Below, one piece after another: positions 41,501 to 49,517 of a DNA stretch of 64,000 nucleotides. Within the stretch, counting starts at the first letter, position 1. Every line of letters starts with the position of its first letter. A program made the position numbers and the translations under genes. The DNA lies in NCBI RefSeq assembly GCF_011764445.1, contig NZ_BLPG01000002.1, positions 434,001-498,000 of the forward strand, given 5' to 3'. The DNA comes from Phytohabitans rumicis (lineage in GTDB: Bacteria; Actinomycetota; Actinomycetes; Mycobacteriales; Micromonosporaceae). The notes beneath the pieces were generated by a model. It saw only the letters and a program-made list of their open reading frames with translations. It was not told the origin of the DNA and did not search any database.

Positions 41501-41829
41501 ACCAGGGCTCTGAACTGGTAGAGGTCGACGTCCCGCCGGTCCACCGAGAGCAGATAGCCGGGGCCCGACGTGGCCAGCACCCCGGCCGGATACGCCTCGG
41601 CGAGCAGCCGGCGGAGCTTCGCGACGTACCCCTGGATGGCGTTGCGGGCGGACGCCGGAGCGGTGGCGCCCCACAGCGCCGTGGTGAGCCGCTCCACCGA
41701 GACGACCTTGTCGAGGTTGAGTAGCAGCATCGCCAGCAGACTCCGCTGCTGCGCCGTGACCGGACCGAGTCGCCGATCGTCCCGCCAGACACCGACGGGA
41801 CCCAGGAGGCGGAACTCCACGTCGTTCAT
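38578..41829 (-). CDS. AfsR/SARP-family transcriptional regulator
   Basis: The 1083-residue protein has an N-terminal OmpR-type winged helix (residues 1-90; LGPVTAQQRSLLAMLLLNLDKVVSVERLTTALWG) and a BTAD domain (about 95-245; DVDLYQFRALV...ERLVVLLMTALHRDGRTAEAL). An NB-ARC ATPase follows (Walker A GPAGAGKT at 302-309; VLVIVDNV), then C-terminal TPRs from about residue 680. This is the large AfsR-type architecture. SARPs bind direct heptamer repeats and recruit RNA polymerase, commonly activating specialised metabolism. A matching operator lies just beyond its 3' end. No biosynthetic cluster is adjacent in the window. Confidence 0.93.
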   Translation of the reverse strand: MNDVEFRLLGPVGVWRDDRRLGPVTAQQRSLLAMLLLNLDKVVSVERLTTALWGATAPASARNAIQGYVAKLRRLLAEAYPAGVLATSGPGYLLSVDRRDVDLYQFRALVAEAADGGDERAATRLRGALALWRDAALTDVAADWLPATMGPALEEERLGAFEQLMAGELARGRNHECVTELSTAVAEQPFRERLVVLLMTALHRDGRTAEALTLFRDTRRRLVDHFGIEPGDALTGLHRQILADSSGPQAAPHAEPAAVVPRQLPADVGGFVGRQEALGFLDGLLPHPGAERNAPAIVTVVGPAGAGKTTLAVHWAHRAAEHFPDGQLFVDMRGFHTGPRMSPAEALPLVLVTLGVAAERIPVGVAAQTALYRSVLAGRRVLVIVDNVADAEQVRPLIPGEPGCLVVVTSRDRLSGLVALTGAHRLTLDVLAAADAVEVLARAAGPERVGADPEAAVELAKLCGYLPLALRIAGARLADRAHLGVRRHAEELAARGRMAGLRVDGDDTATVRGAFDLSYQALAPPARLVFRLLSLVPAPAGWTTAAVATLAGLTADEAEPLVDALARFHLVKLTAQGRVVCHDLLLEYAAELAVTHERDGAAADRLLHWYLHSVERAATVLNGASRLRLPRDPLPPGVRVADFAGEGEARRWVAAEWPNLTAAVEFAAASGRDRVVWHLADALRDVMRLQASPAQWLSVVQTGLAAAHRAGDVLGQAAMRHSLGFLHWRTADYAAAIEQYEMTATLARRAGWRKGESAALCNGGIALAELGQTRRAIHRMERSLAIDRELGDATGQAVMLTNLAAAYEQVGELSRAARLSELALPLLRQTGRRQGEAVATENLGVVRREQGRPVEAREALERALAISRSIGAGHEEASTLNILGLVHHDTGRYEEAAAAFSAALEIARRLGDSRLEIHAHTGLAAVRIRQCGLEEAAERLDAALDLAHQTSHQRGTIEALLGLADLAVARKEPGGASDRARRALELARASGYVLLSAQAHSRLAAGCLQVDDAAGCLEQCRRAVATQRRAGQRLAFARTLLTMGHAYQRLGKGDLALSQWRRADRLFEQIGAPERADTAALLG

Positions 41830-41876
41830 CGCTCCACAGGCTAACTATGATCCACGTCGGACGGAGGGGGTGGGCC

Positions 41877-42878
41877 GTGTCCACTGCTGCGACCGCGTGT
41901 CTGTTCGGGCTGGCGTACGGCGACGCGCTGGGCAAACCGACCGAGTTCCTGACGGTCGCCGCCATCCGCGAGCGGTACGGCGACGGCGGCCCGCGCGAGT
42001 TGGTCGGCGCTCCCGCCCTGGTCACGGACGACACCCAGATGACGATCGCGGTCGGCAAGGCGTTGCTGGACGCGCCCGCGCCGACCCCGGGTGTCCTGGA
42101 GCCGTTGCTGCGCGAGCGGTTCCTGGCCTGGGCCGCCAGCCCGGACAACAACCGCGCACCGGGCATGACCTGCCTGCGCGCCTGCGCCGAACTGTCCCTG
42201 GGCGTCCCGTGGACGCGGGCCACGGTCGCCGGCTCCAAGGGCTGCGGCGCGAACATGCGGGTCGCGCCGGTCGGCCTGGTCACCGGGTACGACCTGGACA
42301 CCCTCGCCGGGGTGGCGCAACTCCAGGCGGGCCTGACCCACGGCCACCCCACCGCGCTCGCGGCCAGCGAGCTCACCGCGTACGCGATCCGGCTGCTGCG
42401 CGACGGCGCGGAACCGGCGGCGCTGCCCGCCCTCCTGCGGGCCCGCTGCCACGACCAGCGCGCCACCTACCGCGGCGAATGGCTCGACGACCTGTGGCAG
42501 CGGTCCGACGCGGCCGGCGTCACGGACCCGGCCGGGTTCATCGGCCGCGGCTGGGACGAGTGCCTCGACGCGCTGGACCGCCTCGACCTGGCCCTCGGCC
42601 TGCCCGACGACGGCGACGACGCGTGCCGGATCACCGGCGAAGGCTGGATCGCCGAGGAGGCCCTGGCCACCGCCCTACTGTGCGCCATCCGGCACGCCGA
42701 CGACCCGGTGTCCGCGCTGGCCCGCGCCGCCACCACCTCGGGCGACTCCGACTCCATCGCCTGCCTGGCCGGCGCGTTCCTCGGCGCCTGGCAGGGCATG
42801 GACGCCTGGCCCGCCCACTGGCGCCACCAAATCGAATACGCCCCCGACCTAGCCGCATTGGGCCGAGCCTGGGACTAA
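41877..42878 (+). CDS. ADP-ribosylglycohydrolase-family protein
   Basis: The 333-residue all-helical protein has the ARH/DraG motifs: FGLAYGDALGKPTEF, the dinuclear metal motif TDDTQM, NNRAPGMTC, SKGCGANMRVAPVGL and the C-terminal TSGDSDSIACLAGAFLGAW with paired metal-binding aspartates. It would remove ADP-ribose from proteins, nucleic acids or small molecules. The GTG start is chosen for the GGAGGGGG 6-7 bp upstream. It is transcribed divergently from the SARP gene. No partner ADP-ribosyltransferase gene is seen. Confidence 0.9.
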   Translation: MSTAATACLFGLAYGDALGKPTEFLTVAAIRERYGDGGPRELVGAPALVTDDTQMTIAVGKALLDAPAPTPGVLEPLLRERFLAWAASPDNNRAPGMTCLRACAELSLGVPWTRATVAGSKGCGANMRVAPVGLVTGYDLDTLAGVAQLQAGLTHGHPTALAASELTAYAIRLLRDGAEPAALPALLRARCHDQRATYRGEWLDDLWQRSDAAGVTDPAGFIGRGWDECLDALDRLDLALGLPDDGDDACRITGEGWIAEEALATALLCAIRHADDPVSALARAATTSGDSDSIACLAGAFLGAWQGMDAWPAHWRHQIEYAPDLAALGRAWD

Positions 42879-42900
42879 CCCCGCCTTTCTCGCCCCCTCT

Positions 42901-42997
42901 CCTCGCCCTTCCCCTCGTCGATCAAGGGCATATGGTCGTGCTTGGATCTCTTTTCCACGGCCGTTTGCCCTTGATCGGCGAGAAAGTCCTTGATCGG
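42901..42997 (-). repeat. 97-bp palindromic intergenic repeat, copy 4 (inverted)
   Basis: B (42920-42942), loop (42943-42955), B' (42956-42978) and A' (42979-42997) are kept; the left outer arm is decayed. The loop TTGGATCTCTTTT is the exact reverse complement of the copy 3 loop, showing that the element inserts in either orientation. It begins 22 bp after the ADP-ribosylglycohydrolase stop and could act as a terminator for it. Confidence 0.88.
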
Positions 42998-43065
42998 CGC
43001 TCGCCTCGCGGTGGCGGCGCGGCGCACGGCCGACCACACACGCTTGCGACCGGACGTCCCCTGAC

Positions 43066-43132
43066 CGCGGTGATCATGAAGTTAGCCTCCGAGAGAGCGC
43101 TCTCCCCCGATGCTAACTTCATGATCACCGCG
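43066..43132. repeat. 67-bp perfect cruciform, GTGATCATGAAGTTAGC type
   Basis: Perfect 21-bp inverted arms (43066-43086 and 43112-43132) share the core GTGATCATGAAGTTAGC. The 25-bp centre contains a second perfect 12-bp palindrome, GAGAGCGCTCTC (43093-43104). The element is unrelated in sequence to the 97-bp repeat. It is markedly AT-richer than its surroundings, suggesting a separate mobile or structural element. Confidence 0.9.
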
Positions 43133-43195
43133 TGGGCCCGCCCAACCCCGCTCGGCGCGACCCGCTCCTCGTTCCCCGCTCGCCGCCACCCCCGT

Positions 43196-43292
43196 CGATC
43201 AAGGACTTCGGCGCCGATCAAGGGCAAAGGGTCGTGGATCGGAGATCGAAGCACGGCCGTTTGCCCTTGATCGACGGGGAGAGCGGGGCAGG
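43196..43292 (+). repeat. 97-bp palindromic intergenic repeat, copy 5
   Basis: A (43196-43214), B (43215-43237), loop ATCGGAGATCGAA (43238-43250) and B' (43251-43273) are intact; the last outer arm is decayed. The loop belongs to the subtype of copies 1 and 2, whereas nearby copy 4 belongs to the other, so the pair did not arise by local duplication. Confidence 0.88.
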
Positions 43293-43394
43293 AAGGGGCG
43301 GGCGGGCGGAGGAACGGCGGAGGAATGGCGGAGGAGTCGGTGGGCGGGGGCGCACGGGGACGTGGGGATCGATTGGAGCCGATATGATTTCGGG

Positions 43395-45332
43395 ATGCTA
43401 CGGCGATCTGGGGTTTTGCGACTGTGCCTCGTGGCGGCGCTGGTGCTTCCGGCGCAGCCCGCGTCCGCCGCGCCGGGCGGAGGGCGGCCCGACCGCCGAC
43501 CTCCTGCCGCGCCGACCGGGCTGGCGGCCGCCGCCGTGACCGGCACGAGCGTGACGCTCACCTGGCACCCCGGGACCGACGACGTGGGCGTCGCCGGCTA
43601 CGACCTCTACCTGCGCGGGGCGCTGGTCCGCTCGGTCGCCGGCACCAGCACGACCGTCGCCGACCTGGTCACCGGGGTGACGTACGCCTTCACGGTGCGG
43701 GCGCGCGACGCGGCGGGCAACGTGTCCGCGGCGAGCGCCCCGGCGCTGGCGACCGCCGGCGTGGTCCGCGCGGCCGACTTCGCGGTCTTCGGGTTCAGCC
43801 AGTCCGATGTGCACGACGAGGATCCGCAGGTCTACGAGCTGGACCCGGACGTCACCATCCGGGCCATCGGGAAGTGGTCCACCAGCGGCGACGAGGCGGC
43901 CGACTACAACTTCGCCCAGATCGCGCGCTACCACGACAAGGGCATCGCGTTCATGGGCAGCGGGACGGCCAGCGTCATCTTCCCGCACGACTTCGCCACG
44001 ACGGAGATCTTCGACGACATGTCGACGCGCGACGCGGACAACAGCCCGGTGCCGCACGACGAGTTCGGGTTCCCCATCCCCGCGCGCCGGGGCAACATGT
44101 TCAACCCGAAGTACCGCCAGTACCTGCTCGGCTGGGCCAAGATCCAGATCGACGGCGGCGTGGACGGCGTCAACCTCGACGAGGTGAACGCCGGGTTCAG
44201 CGGCGGCGCGAAGTACGGCTTCAACGGCAACGAGGGGTTCGACGACTACGCCATCGCGGACTTCAACCGGTACCTGCTGGCGAAATACCCCGCGTTCACG
44301 GCGGCGGACTGGAAGTCCCGGTTCGGGATGACCGACGACAACATCGTCCGCCGCGACGTGCCGGCCGGCGACCTGGAGCGCAACTTCAACTACCGCACCT
44401 ACCTGCGGACCAACGGCTGGAACCTCAACCCGCTGGCCGGCGCCAACCCGATGGCCGCCGAGTGGGGCCGGGTGGTCGCCAACCGGATGTACGCCGACGA
44501 CATGTCCTTCACCGTCACCTACCTGCGGCGGTACTGGAAGCAGATGGTGGACGAGCTGCGGGCGTACGCGTGGCGCACCGCCCACCGGCAGATCCTGATC
44601 AGTTCCAACGGCCTGCTGCCCTATGTGGACTTCAACAGCGTCGGGATGTACCCGTGGAACCCGGACGAGCAGACGCCCGACTTCCGGGGCGCCGACTACG
44701 TGCCGGTGGTCGACGGCCACCTCAACGGCGCCAAGTCGCTGCAGGCCAACTACCGGTACCTGAAGGACAAGAGCCGCCAGATCGCGGGCGACGTGCCGGT
44801 CGCGGTGTTCATCGACTGGCCGAACGACATGATGACCAACTACCTCAACCTGCCGCTGTCCGAGAAGAAGGACTACTGGCAGATCTTCGGCGCGGAGGCG
44901 TACGCCAACGGCCTGTTCCCGTCGTTCCACCTCAAGGACACGGTCGGCAGCCCCACCGCCGAGCAGCAGGGGATGCTGGGCTTCTTCCAGACGTACAGCC
45001 AGTTCTACAAGGACCACCGGTCGTTGTTCCGCGCGAACACCCCCGCCCCCCAGGCCGTACGCGTCGGGCCGGCCAACGTCGCGGGGAGCCTGCTCGTCCA
45101 GCGCGGCACCGGCGCGCGGACACTGCACCTGGTCAACCACAACTACGCCGGGGCGATCGTCCCGCAGACCGGGTTCACAGTGGAGGTTGACGTGGCCTCC
45201 TGCCCGCGGCGGGTCACCGTGGTGTCCCCCGACTTCACCGGGTCCCGGGCGGTCGCGTTCGCCTGCCGGAACGACACGCTGTCGGTAACCGTCGACAGGC
45301 TCGACTACTACGACGTGCTCGTGCTGAGATAA
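43395..45332 (+). CDS. Secreted Fn3 plus glycosidase-like barrel protein
   Basis: A Sec signal peptide (MLRRSGVLRLCLVAALVLP...AASA) precedes a fibronectin type III domain (about residues 35-125; PTGLAAAAVTGTSVTLTW...TYAFTVRARDAAGNVSAAS). The remaining roughly 500 residues look like a TIM-barrel glycoside hydrolase: YLLGWAKIQIDGGVDGVNLDEVNAGF holds a candidate acid, ILISSNGL and PVAVFIDWPND follow, and a beta-rich end domain closes the chain. I cannot assign a CAZy family or substrate. It ends 4 bp before the cyclase gene, so the two are co-transcribed. Confidence 0.7.
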   Translation: MLRRSGVLRLCLVAALVLPAQPASAAPGGGRPDRRPPAAPTGLAAAAVTGTSVTLTWHPGTDDVGVAGYDLYLRGALVRSVAGTSTTVADLVTGVTYAFTVRARDAAGNVSAASAPALATAGVVRAADFAVFGFSQSDVHDEDPQVYELDPDVTIRAIGKWSTSGDEAADYNFAQIARYHDKGIAFMGSGTASVIFPHDFATTEIFDDMSTRDADNSPVPHDEFGFPIPARRGNMFNPKYRQYLLGWAKIQIDGGVDGVNLDEVNAGFSGGAKYGFNGNEGFDDYAIADFNRYLLAKYPAFTAADWKSRFGMTDDNIVRRDVPAGDLERNFNYRTYLRTNGWNLNPLAGANPMAAEWGRVVANRMYADDMSFTVTYLRRYWKQMVDELRAYAWRTAHRQILISSNGLLPYVDFNSVGMYPWNPDEQTPDFRGADYVPVVDGHLNGAKSLQANYRYLKDKSRQIAGDVPVAVFIDWPNDMMTNYLNLPLSEKKDYWQIFGAEAYANGLFPSFHLKDTVGSPTAEQQGMLGFFQTYSQFYKDHRSLFRANTPAPQAVRVGPANVAGSLLVQRGTGARTLHLVNHNYAGAIVPQTGFTVEVDVASCPRRVTVVSPDFTGSRAVAFACRNDTLSVTVDRLDYYDVLVLR

Positions 45333-45336
45333 CGCA

Positions 45337-46185
45337 ATGTGTACCGAGGAGTGCCTTCGGCAAAGCCAGCGCGGCGGCAGCCTGACCCGGCGGGTGGCCC
45401 TGTTCGGCGCCGCGGCGGTCGCGACGACCGCCGCCACCACGGCGCTGGACGGTCCGGCCCAGGCCAGCGCCCCCGTGGCCACCACGCTGACCGGCGGCCG
45501 GCGCGGCCTGCGTGACCTCACGTACCCGCTGACGACGACGTTCCCCGCCTTCGCACCCGGCGAGGAGGCGAGCCGCAGCACGTTCGCGACGATCGAGGAC
45601 GACGGCTACTACATGCAGCAGTGGCTCGTCCTCGAGCACTACGGCACGCACGTCGACGCACCCGGCCACTTCACCGCCGGCGGCCGCCTGTCCGACGAGA
45701 TGCACCTGTCCGAGCTCATCACCCCGGCCGTCGTCATCGACATCGCCGACCGCGCGGCCCACGAGCCCGACACCGTCGTGACCGTCGACGACCTGCGCCG
45801 GTTCGAGCGCCGCTACGACCGCATCCCCGCCGACGCCGCCGTGCTCATGTACTCCGGCTGGGGCGCCAAGGTCAACGACGCGGACGCGTACCGGGGCACC
45901 GACGCGGCCGGCACGCTGCACTTCCCCGGCTTCAGCGCGGACGCGTGCGAGTGGCTGCTGCGCCGCCGCCGGATCCGCAGCCTCGGGGTCGACACGCTCA
46001 GCATCGACCCGGGCGACTCCACCACCTTCGACACCCACCTTATCCTGACCGGCGCCGACCGGTACGGCCTGGAAAACCTCGCCAACCTCGACCGCGTCCC
46101 CCGCTACGGCGCCACCGTCGTGGTGGGGCTCATCCCGTTCCAGCAGGGCTCCGGCGGCCAGGCCCGGATCTTCGCCACCTGGTAG
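45337..46185 (+). CDS. Exported cyclase-family (kynurenine-formamidase-like) hydrolase
   Basis: The 282-residue protein has the cyclase/KynB metal motif HYGTHVDAPGHF, the supporting DLTYPLTTTFPAF opening and GVDTLSIDPGDS near the end. These metal hydrolases open amide or lactone-like rings. The N-terminus LTRRVALFGAAAVATTAATTAL has a twin-arginine-like pair and a hydrophobic stretch, indicating export, probably by Tat. It is the second gene after the Fn3-glycosidase-like gene. The substrate is unknown. Confidence 0.82.
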   Translation: MCTEECLRQSQRGGSLTRRVALFGAAAVATTAATTALDGPAQASAPVATTLTGGRRGLRDLTYPLTTTFPAFAPGEEASRSTFATIEDDGYYMQQWLVLEHYGTHVDAPGHFTAGGRLSDEMHLSELITPAVVIDIADRAAHEPDTVVTVDDLRRFERRYDRIPADAAVLMYSGWGAKVNDADAYRGTDAAGTLHFPGFSADACEWLLRRRRIRSLGVDTLSIDPGDSTTFDTHLILTGADRYGLENLANLDRVPRYGATVVVGLIPFQQGSGGQARIFATW

Positions 46186-46191
46186 CTACGG

Positions 46192-46662
46192 TCAGCTGGT
46201 AATCACCCACCACCAACCGTCACCGAGCGCCGCCGTCGCGGTCACGGTGGTCGCCGACATGACGATCGCCTGGCCGCGCTTGGCCGACGGCGCGTACGCG
46301 TAGCCGTAGCCGATCCCACTGGTGAGGCTCATCCAGCGCACCTCGCCGCGGTCGCCGGACGCGAACGCGGGGCGGTGCGTCCAGTAGTACGCCTGCGGGT
46401 AGGCCAGGTGCAGGTCGGTCCGGGCGATCCAGGTGAACCCGAGGGCCGCGATCGCGAGCAGCAGGGCCGCCGGGCGCCAGCCGCGCCGCCAGAACTCGAA
46501 CAGCAGGCTCGCCACGGCCGCGGCCAGGCCCGCCGCCCACACGCCGAGCACGACGACCAGCGCGAGCAGCCACAGGGCGATGTCCAGCGGGTAGTACAGG
46601 AACTCCACCGTGGCCGTCGCGACGAGAGCGGCCCCGACCAGCAGGACCGGCCAGCGGCTCAC
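46192..46662 (-). CDS. Small membrane protein, unknown function
   Basis: The 156-residue protein has three hydrophobic helices ([62 protein letters not shown]) followed by a soluble C-terminal part ending [10 protein letters not shown]. Its GTG start overlaps the TGA of the upstream hypothetical gene (GTGA), so the two are translationally coupled. No family is recognised. It converges on the cyclase gene with a 6-bp gap. Confidence 0.7.
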   Translation of the reverse strand: MSRWPVLLVGAALVATATVEFLYYPLDIALWLLALVVVLGVWAAGLAAAVASLLFEFWRRGWRPAALLLAIAALGFTWIARTDLHLAYPQAYYWTHRPAFASGDRGEVRWMSLTSGIGYGYAYAPSAKRGQAIVMSATTVTATAALGDGWWWVITS

Positions 46663-47453
46663 CGCGCCACCGGCGGGATGCGGCCGCCCTCGGTGACCAG
46701 CCACTCGCCGGTCTCCCACGGCCCGGGGCCGTGGTCCAGGCGGTAGCACAGGTCGAAGCGGATGCTGAGCCCCGGCCACGGGTGGTGCACGCGGACGACC
46801 CGGAAGACGTCGGCCAGCTCCGCGAACGTGACGCCCTCCGGCTCGGGAAACAGCCGCTCCAGCTCGGCGCGGGTCAGGTCGGTGCCCAGCGCGAACTGCC
46901 ACTCCGGCTGCGCCAGCCAGTCGTCGTGGACCAGCTCGAACCGGGGCTCGCGGCCGGCGACGAAGTCGCCGATGCCGCTGTCGAACTCCTCCGCTGTGGA
47001 CGGCAGCACGAACGGCCACTCCTCGCCGGTCGGGTAGCGGTACATGGTGGACACCGCGGCGACGGAGCCCACCAGGGCGTGCCACTGCTCCGTGGAGGTG
47101 GTGGTGGCTGGGAGGTTGACGCCGGTGTGGTCGACCCGGTCGACGTGGCCGGCGAGGCGCCGGGTCAGGTCGGCCATCTCGACTCGGGCCGGCGCGCTGG
47201 GCGTACCCGTGATGTCGCCGGACCGGCCGATGACCTGGCCGGTGTCGAGGGTGATCTCGGGCGCGGACACCGGGGCCAGCGCGAAGGTCGTCACCGGAAG
47301 GGCGCCGGGCGGACGCGCCGGGGTGAGGGTCAGGCGGTCCGCCGCCTCCCCTGGCGCGGCCACGCCGCGCAGCAGCGTGCGCAGGTCGGCGAGGAAGGCG
47401 CGCGATTCCGGCGTCTCGGGCAGGCGAAAGGTGATCTCGGTCAGGCGATCCAC
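46659..47453 (-). CDS. Conserved hypothetical protein
   Basis: This is a 264-residue soluble protein ([25 protein letters not shown]...). It contains several aromatic motifs near the C-terminus ([30 protein letters not shown]) that look like a barrel or small-molecule-binding fold, but I do not recognise a family. The GTG start is supported by a leaderless TACGGT -10 seven bases upstream. It shares a symmetrical promoter with the divergent mmcQ-like gene. Confidence 0.7.
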   Translation of the reverse strand: MDRLTEITFRLPETPESRAFLADLRTLLRGVAAPGEAADRLTLTPARPPGALPVTTFALAPVSAPEITLDTGQVIGRSGDITGTPSAPARVEMADLTRRLAGHVDRVDHTGVNLPATTTSTEQWHALVGSVAAVSTMYRYPTGEEWPFVLPSTAEEFDSGIGDFVAGREPRFELVHDDWLAQPEWQFALGTDLTRAELERLFPEPEGVTFAELADVFRVVRVHHPWPGLSIRFDLCYRLDHGPGPWETGEWLVTEGGRIPPVAR

Positions 47454-47460
47454 CCACCAG

Positions 47461-47477
47461 ACCGTAGGCGCTACGGT
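47461..47477. promoter_or_regulatory. Symmetrical bidirectional leaderless promoter
   Basis: ACCGTAG-GCG-CTACGGT is a perfect inverted repeat whose two ends are each a TACGGT (TAnnnT) -10 facing outward. On the plus strand, 6 nt separate it from the mmcQ-like ATG; on the minus strand, 7 nt separate it from the GTG of the hypothetical gene. Both transcripts would be leaderless and in competition for the same DNA. A repressor could also bind this palindrome. Confidence 0.6.
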
Positions 47478-47483
47478 ACGAGA

Positions 47484-47876
47484 ATGGCCACTCTGGAAGA
47501 GACGGCCCGGCTCGCGCTGGCGCTGCCCGAGGTCTCCGAAGGCGAACGGCACGGCCACCGGACCTGGTCGGTTGCCGGCAAGGGGTTCGCGTGGGAGCGA
47601 CCGTTCAGCAAGGCGGATATCCGGCGATTCGGCGACGAAGCGCCGCCGGAGGGCCCGATCCTGGCGGTCCGGGTCGAGGACCTCGGGGAGAAGGAGGCGG
47701 TGCTCGCCGCGCAACCCGCGGCGTTCTTCACGATCCCGCACTTCAACGGGTACGCGGCGGTCCTCATCCAGCTCCGCAAGGTCACCAAGGCGGCGCTGCG
47801 CGACGCGCTGGTCGACGGCTGGCTGGCCTGCGCGCCGCCGAAGCTGGCCGACGAGTTCCTCAAGGGACGCTCGTGA
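47484..47876 (+). CDS. MmcQ/YjbR-family DNA-binding-fold protein
   Basis: The 130-residue protein begins [19 protein letters not shown] and has the MmcQ/YjbR (CyaY-like) pattern: [58 protein letters not shown] and a [14 protein letters not shown] end. Family members are small, often called DNA-binding, with little proven function. The mRNA is probably leaderless. Its TGA overlaps the serpin GTG (GTGA). Confidence 0.85.
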   Translation: MATLEETARLALALPEVSEGERHGHRTWSVAGKGFAWERPFSKADIRRFGDEAPPEGPILAVRVEDLGEKEAVLAAQPAAFFTIPHFNGYAAVLIQLRKVTKAALRDALVDGWLACAPPKLADEFLKGRS

Positions 47877-49078
47877 CGGCGGACCTGCTGGCCAGGTACG
47901 CCGAGCGGTTCCACGCCGCCGTGGGTGGCGGGCACCACGTCGCGTCGCCGCTGGGGGCGTGGCTGCTGCTGGCGCTGTGCGCGCCGGCGGCCACGGGTGC
48001 GGCACGCGACGAGTTGGCCGAGGTCCTGGGCACGGATCCGGCGACCGCCGCCGCCACGGCGGGCGCCCTGCTCGACCACCCGCACCCGCTGGTGGCCGCG
48101 GCGAGCGCGGTCTGGCACCGCCCGGCCGCCGCTGGCGACGGGCTGGCCGGCTGGACGGCCACGCTGCCCGCCTCGACGCGGACCGGTCCGATGCCCGACC
48201 AGGCCCAGGCCGACGCCTGGGCGCGCGAGCACACCTTCGGCCTCATCGAGCGGTTTCCGCTGGCGGTGACGCCGGAGGTGGTGCTGCTCCTGGCCAGCGC
48301 GCTGGCGACGAAGGTGTCCTGGGAGGTGCCGTTCGAGGTCGCCCCGGCCGCCGCGCTGGGGCCGGGCAGCCCGTGGGCCGGCCGGCTGACCCGGGTGCTG
48401 CGCACCCCCGAGCAGGGCCACTGGACGTACGTCGCGGCGACCAAGCGGGCCGGCGACGTCATCGTGCACGTCGCGTCCGCTGACCCGGTGTGGTCCGAGT
48501 TCACCTACCTCGGGGGCCTGCACGTCGTCTCGGTCGCCGCCGCGCCGGACGTCGCGCCGGCCGACGTCCTGGCCGCCGCGTACGAGATCGCCCCGATCGC
48601 CAACGACCAACGCCGGGCGGGCCGGCGCTCCCTGTACGACCTGCCGCTCGGCGACGGCCCACTGTGGACGATCCGGGACGAGCAGCTGGTCAGCCGCGAC
48701 GCGGAGCGCTGCACGGCGGTGCTGCCCAGCTGGTCCGCCGGCGGCGAGCACGACCTGCGCGCCCCCGGCCTCGGCTTCGCCACCGCGGGCCGGGTGGTGG
48801 CGGACATGCTCGGCCTGCCCAGCCTCGGCTTTGAGGCCCGGCAGGCCGCGGTGGCCGCGTACAGCCGGTACGGGTTCGAGGCCGCCGCCGTCACCGGGTT
48901 CGCCAGCGTGACGAGCGCGCCGTCGCTGCGCGCCGTCCGGGTCGCCGAGCTGCGGTTCGGCCACCCGTACGCGGTCGTCGCCGTCGCCACCCAGCGGGAC
49001 GATGGGCCGTGGGGCGGCGTGCCGGTGTTCTCGGCGTGGGTCAGCGAGCCCGACGACGTGCCCGAATCGCCAGCGTGA
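47873..49078 (+). CDS. Bacterial serpin-family protein
   Basis: The 401-residue protein follows the serpin plan: an N-terminal helix ([41 protein letters not shown]), the [18 protein letters not shown] strand (compare NA.YFKG.W..PF) and a C-terminal [13 protein letters not shown]...GVPVFSAWV strand. The expected reactive-centre hinge is poorly conserved, so inhibitory activity is uncertain. No signal peptide is seen, suggesting an intracellular role. It is coupled to the mmcQ-like gene by GTGA. It overlaps a convergent membrane-protein gene by 38 bp. Confidence 0.72.
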   Translation: MTADLLARYAERFHAAVGGGHHVASPLGAWLLLALCAPAATGAARDELAEVLGTDPATAAATAGALLDHPHPLVAAASAVWHRPAAAGDGLAGWTATLPASTRTGPMPDQAQADAWAREHTFGLIERFPLAVTPEVVLLLASALATKVSWEVPFEVAPAAALGPGSPWAGRLTRVLRTPEQGHWTYVAATKRAGDVIVHVASADPVWSEFTYLGGLHVVSVAAAPDVAPADVLAAAYEIAPIANDQRRAGRRSLYDLPLGDGPLWTIRDEQLVSRDAERCTAVLPSWSAGGEHDLRAPGLGFATAGRVVADMLGLPSLGFEARQAAVAAYSRYGFEAAAVTGFASVTSAPSLRAVRVAELRFGHPYAVVAVATQRDDGPWGGVPVFSAWVSEPDDVPESPA

Positions 49079-49469
49079 GGGCGCGGACCAGGTAGGCGCC
49101 GCCGCCCAGGGTGAGGGCGAGGCCGACCGCGAGGGCGGCGTAGCCGGCCCAGGCCGGGCCGTCGAGGGCCGCCGAGTCGCCGCGCACCCGCAGGGTGACC
49201 GGTGCGCCGGTGGACTGCGCGTCCCGGCCGAAGTCGACCGACGCGGTGCGCTGCCGGGCCCCATCCGTCCAGGTCACCACGCAGTCATAGTGAATGCGCC
49301 GGTCGCGGCCGGTGCCCACCCAGTCGGTCGTGCACGACTGCACCGTGCCGGTCGCCGTGGGCCAGGTCCGGCTCACCGTGAGCTGGACGCCGGTGACCAG
49401 CACGATCACGCCAACGAAGACCGCGACGAAGCCCGCGGCCCGCTTGAAGAGCCGCCGCGGGTCGATCAT
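49041..49469 (-). CDS. DUF3592-like two-span membrane protein
   Basis: The 142-residue protein has a membrane helix near each end (AAGFVAVFVGVIVLVTGVQL and WAGYAALAVGLALTLGGGAYLV) around an extracytoplasmic beta domain. That domain contains two cysteines (VQSCTTDWVG, YDCVVTWTDG), probably forming a disulfide, and VDFGRDAQSTGAPVTLRV. This is the DUF3592 arrangement. The function is unknown. It overlaps the serpin gene tail to tail. Confidence 0.72.
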   Translation of the reverse strand: MIDPRRLFKRAAGFVAVFVGVIVLVTGVQLTVSRTWPTATGTVQSCTTDWVGTGRDRRIHYDCVVTWTDGARQRTASVDFGRDAQSTGAPVTLRVRGDSAALDGPAWAGYAALAVGLALTLGGGAYLVRALTLAIRARRRAR

Positions 49470-49517
49470 GGCGCTGACGTTAGGGCCCGCCGGTGGCGCT
49501 GTCGTCGGGCGTAAGGA

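Larger units (their letters stand above)
42879..43394. other. 516-bp noncoding island with three palindromic elements
   Basis: No credible gene is present here. The island carries, in order, copy 4 of the 97-bp palindrome (reversed orientation), a separate 67-bp cruciform and copy 5 of the 97-bp palindrome. The remaining sequence is C/G-rich with no clear promoter until shortly before the secreted glycosidase-like gene. Confidence 0.8.
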
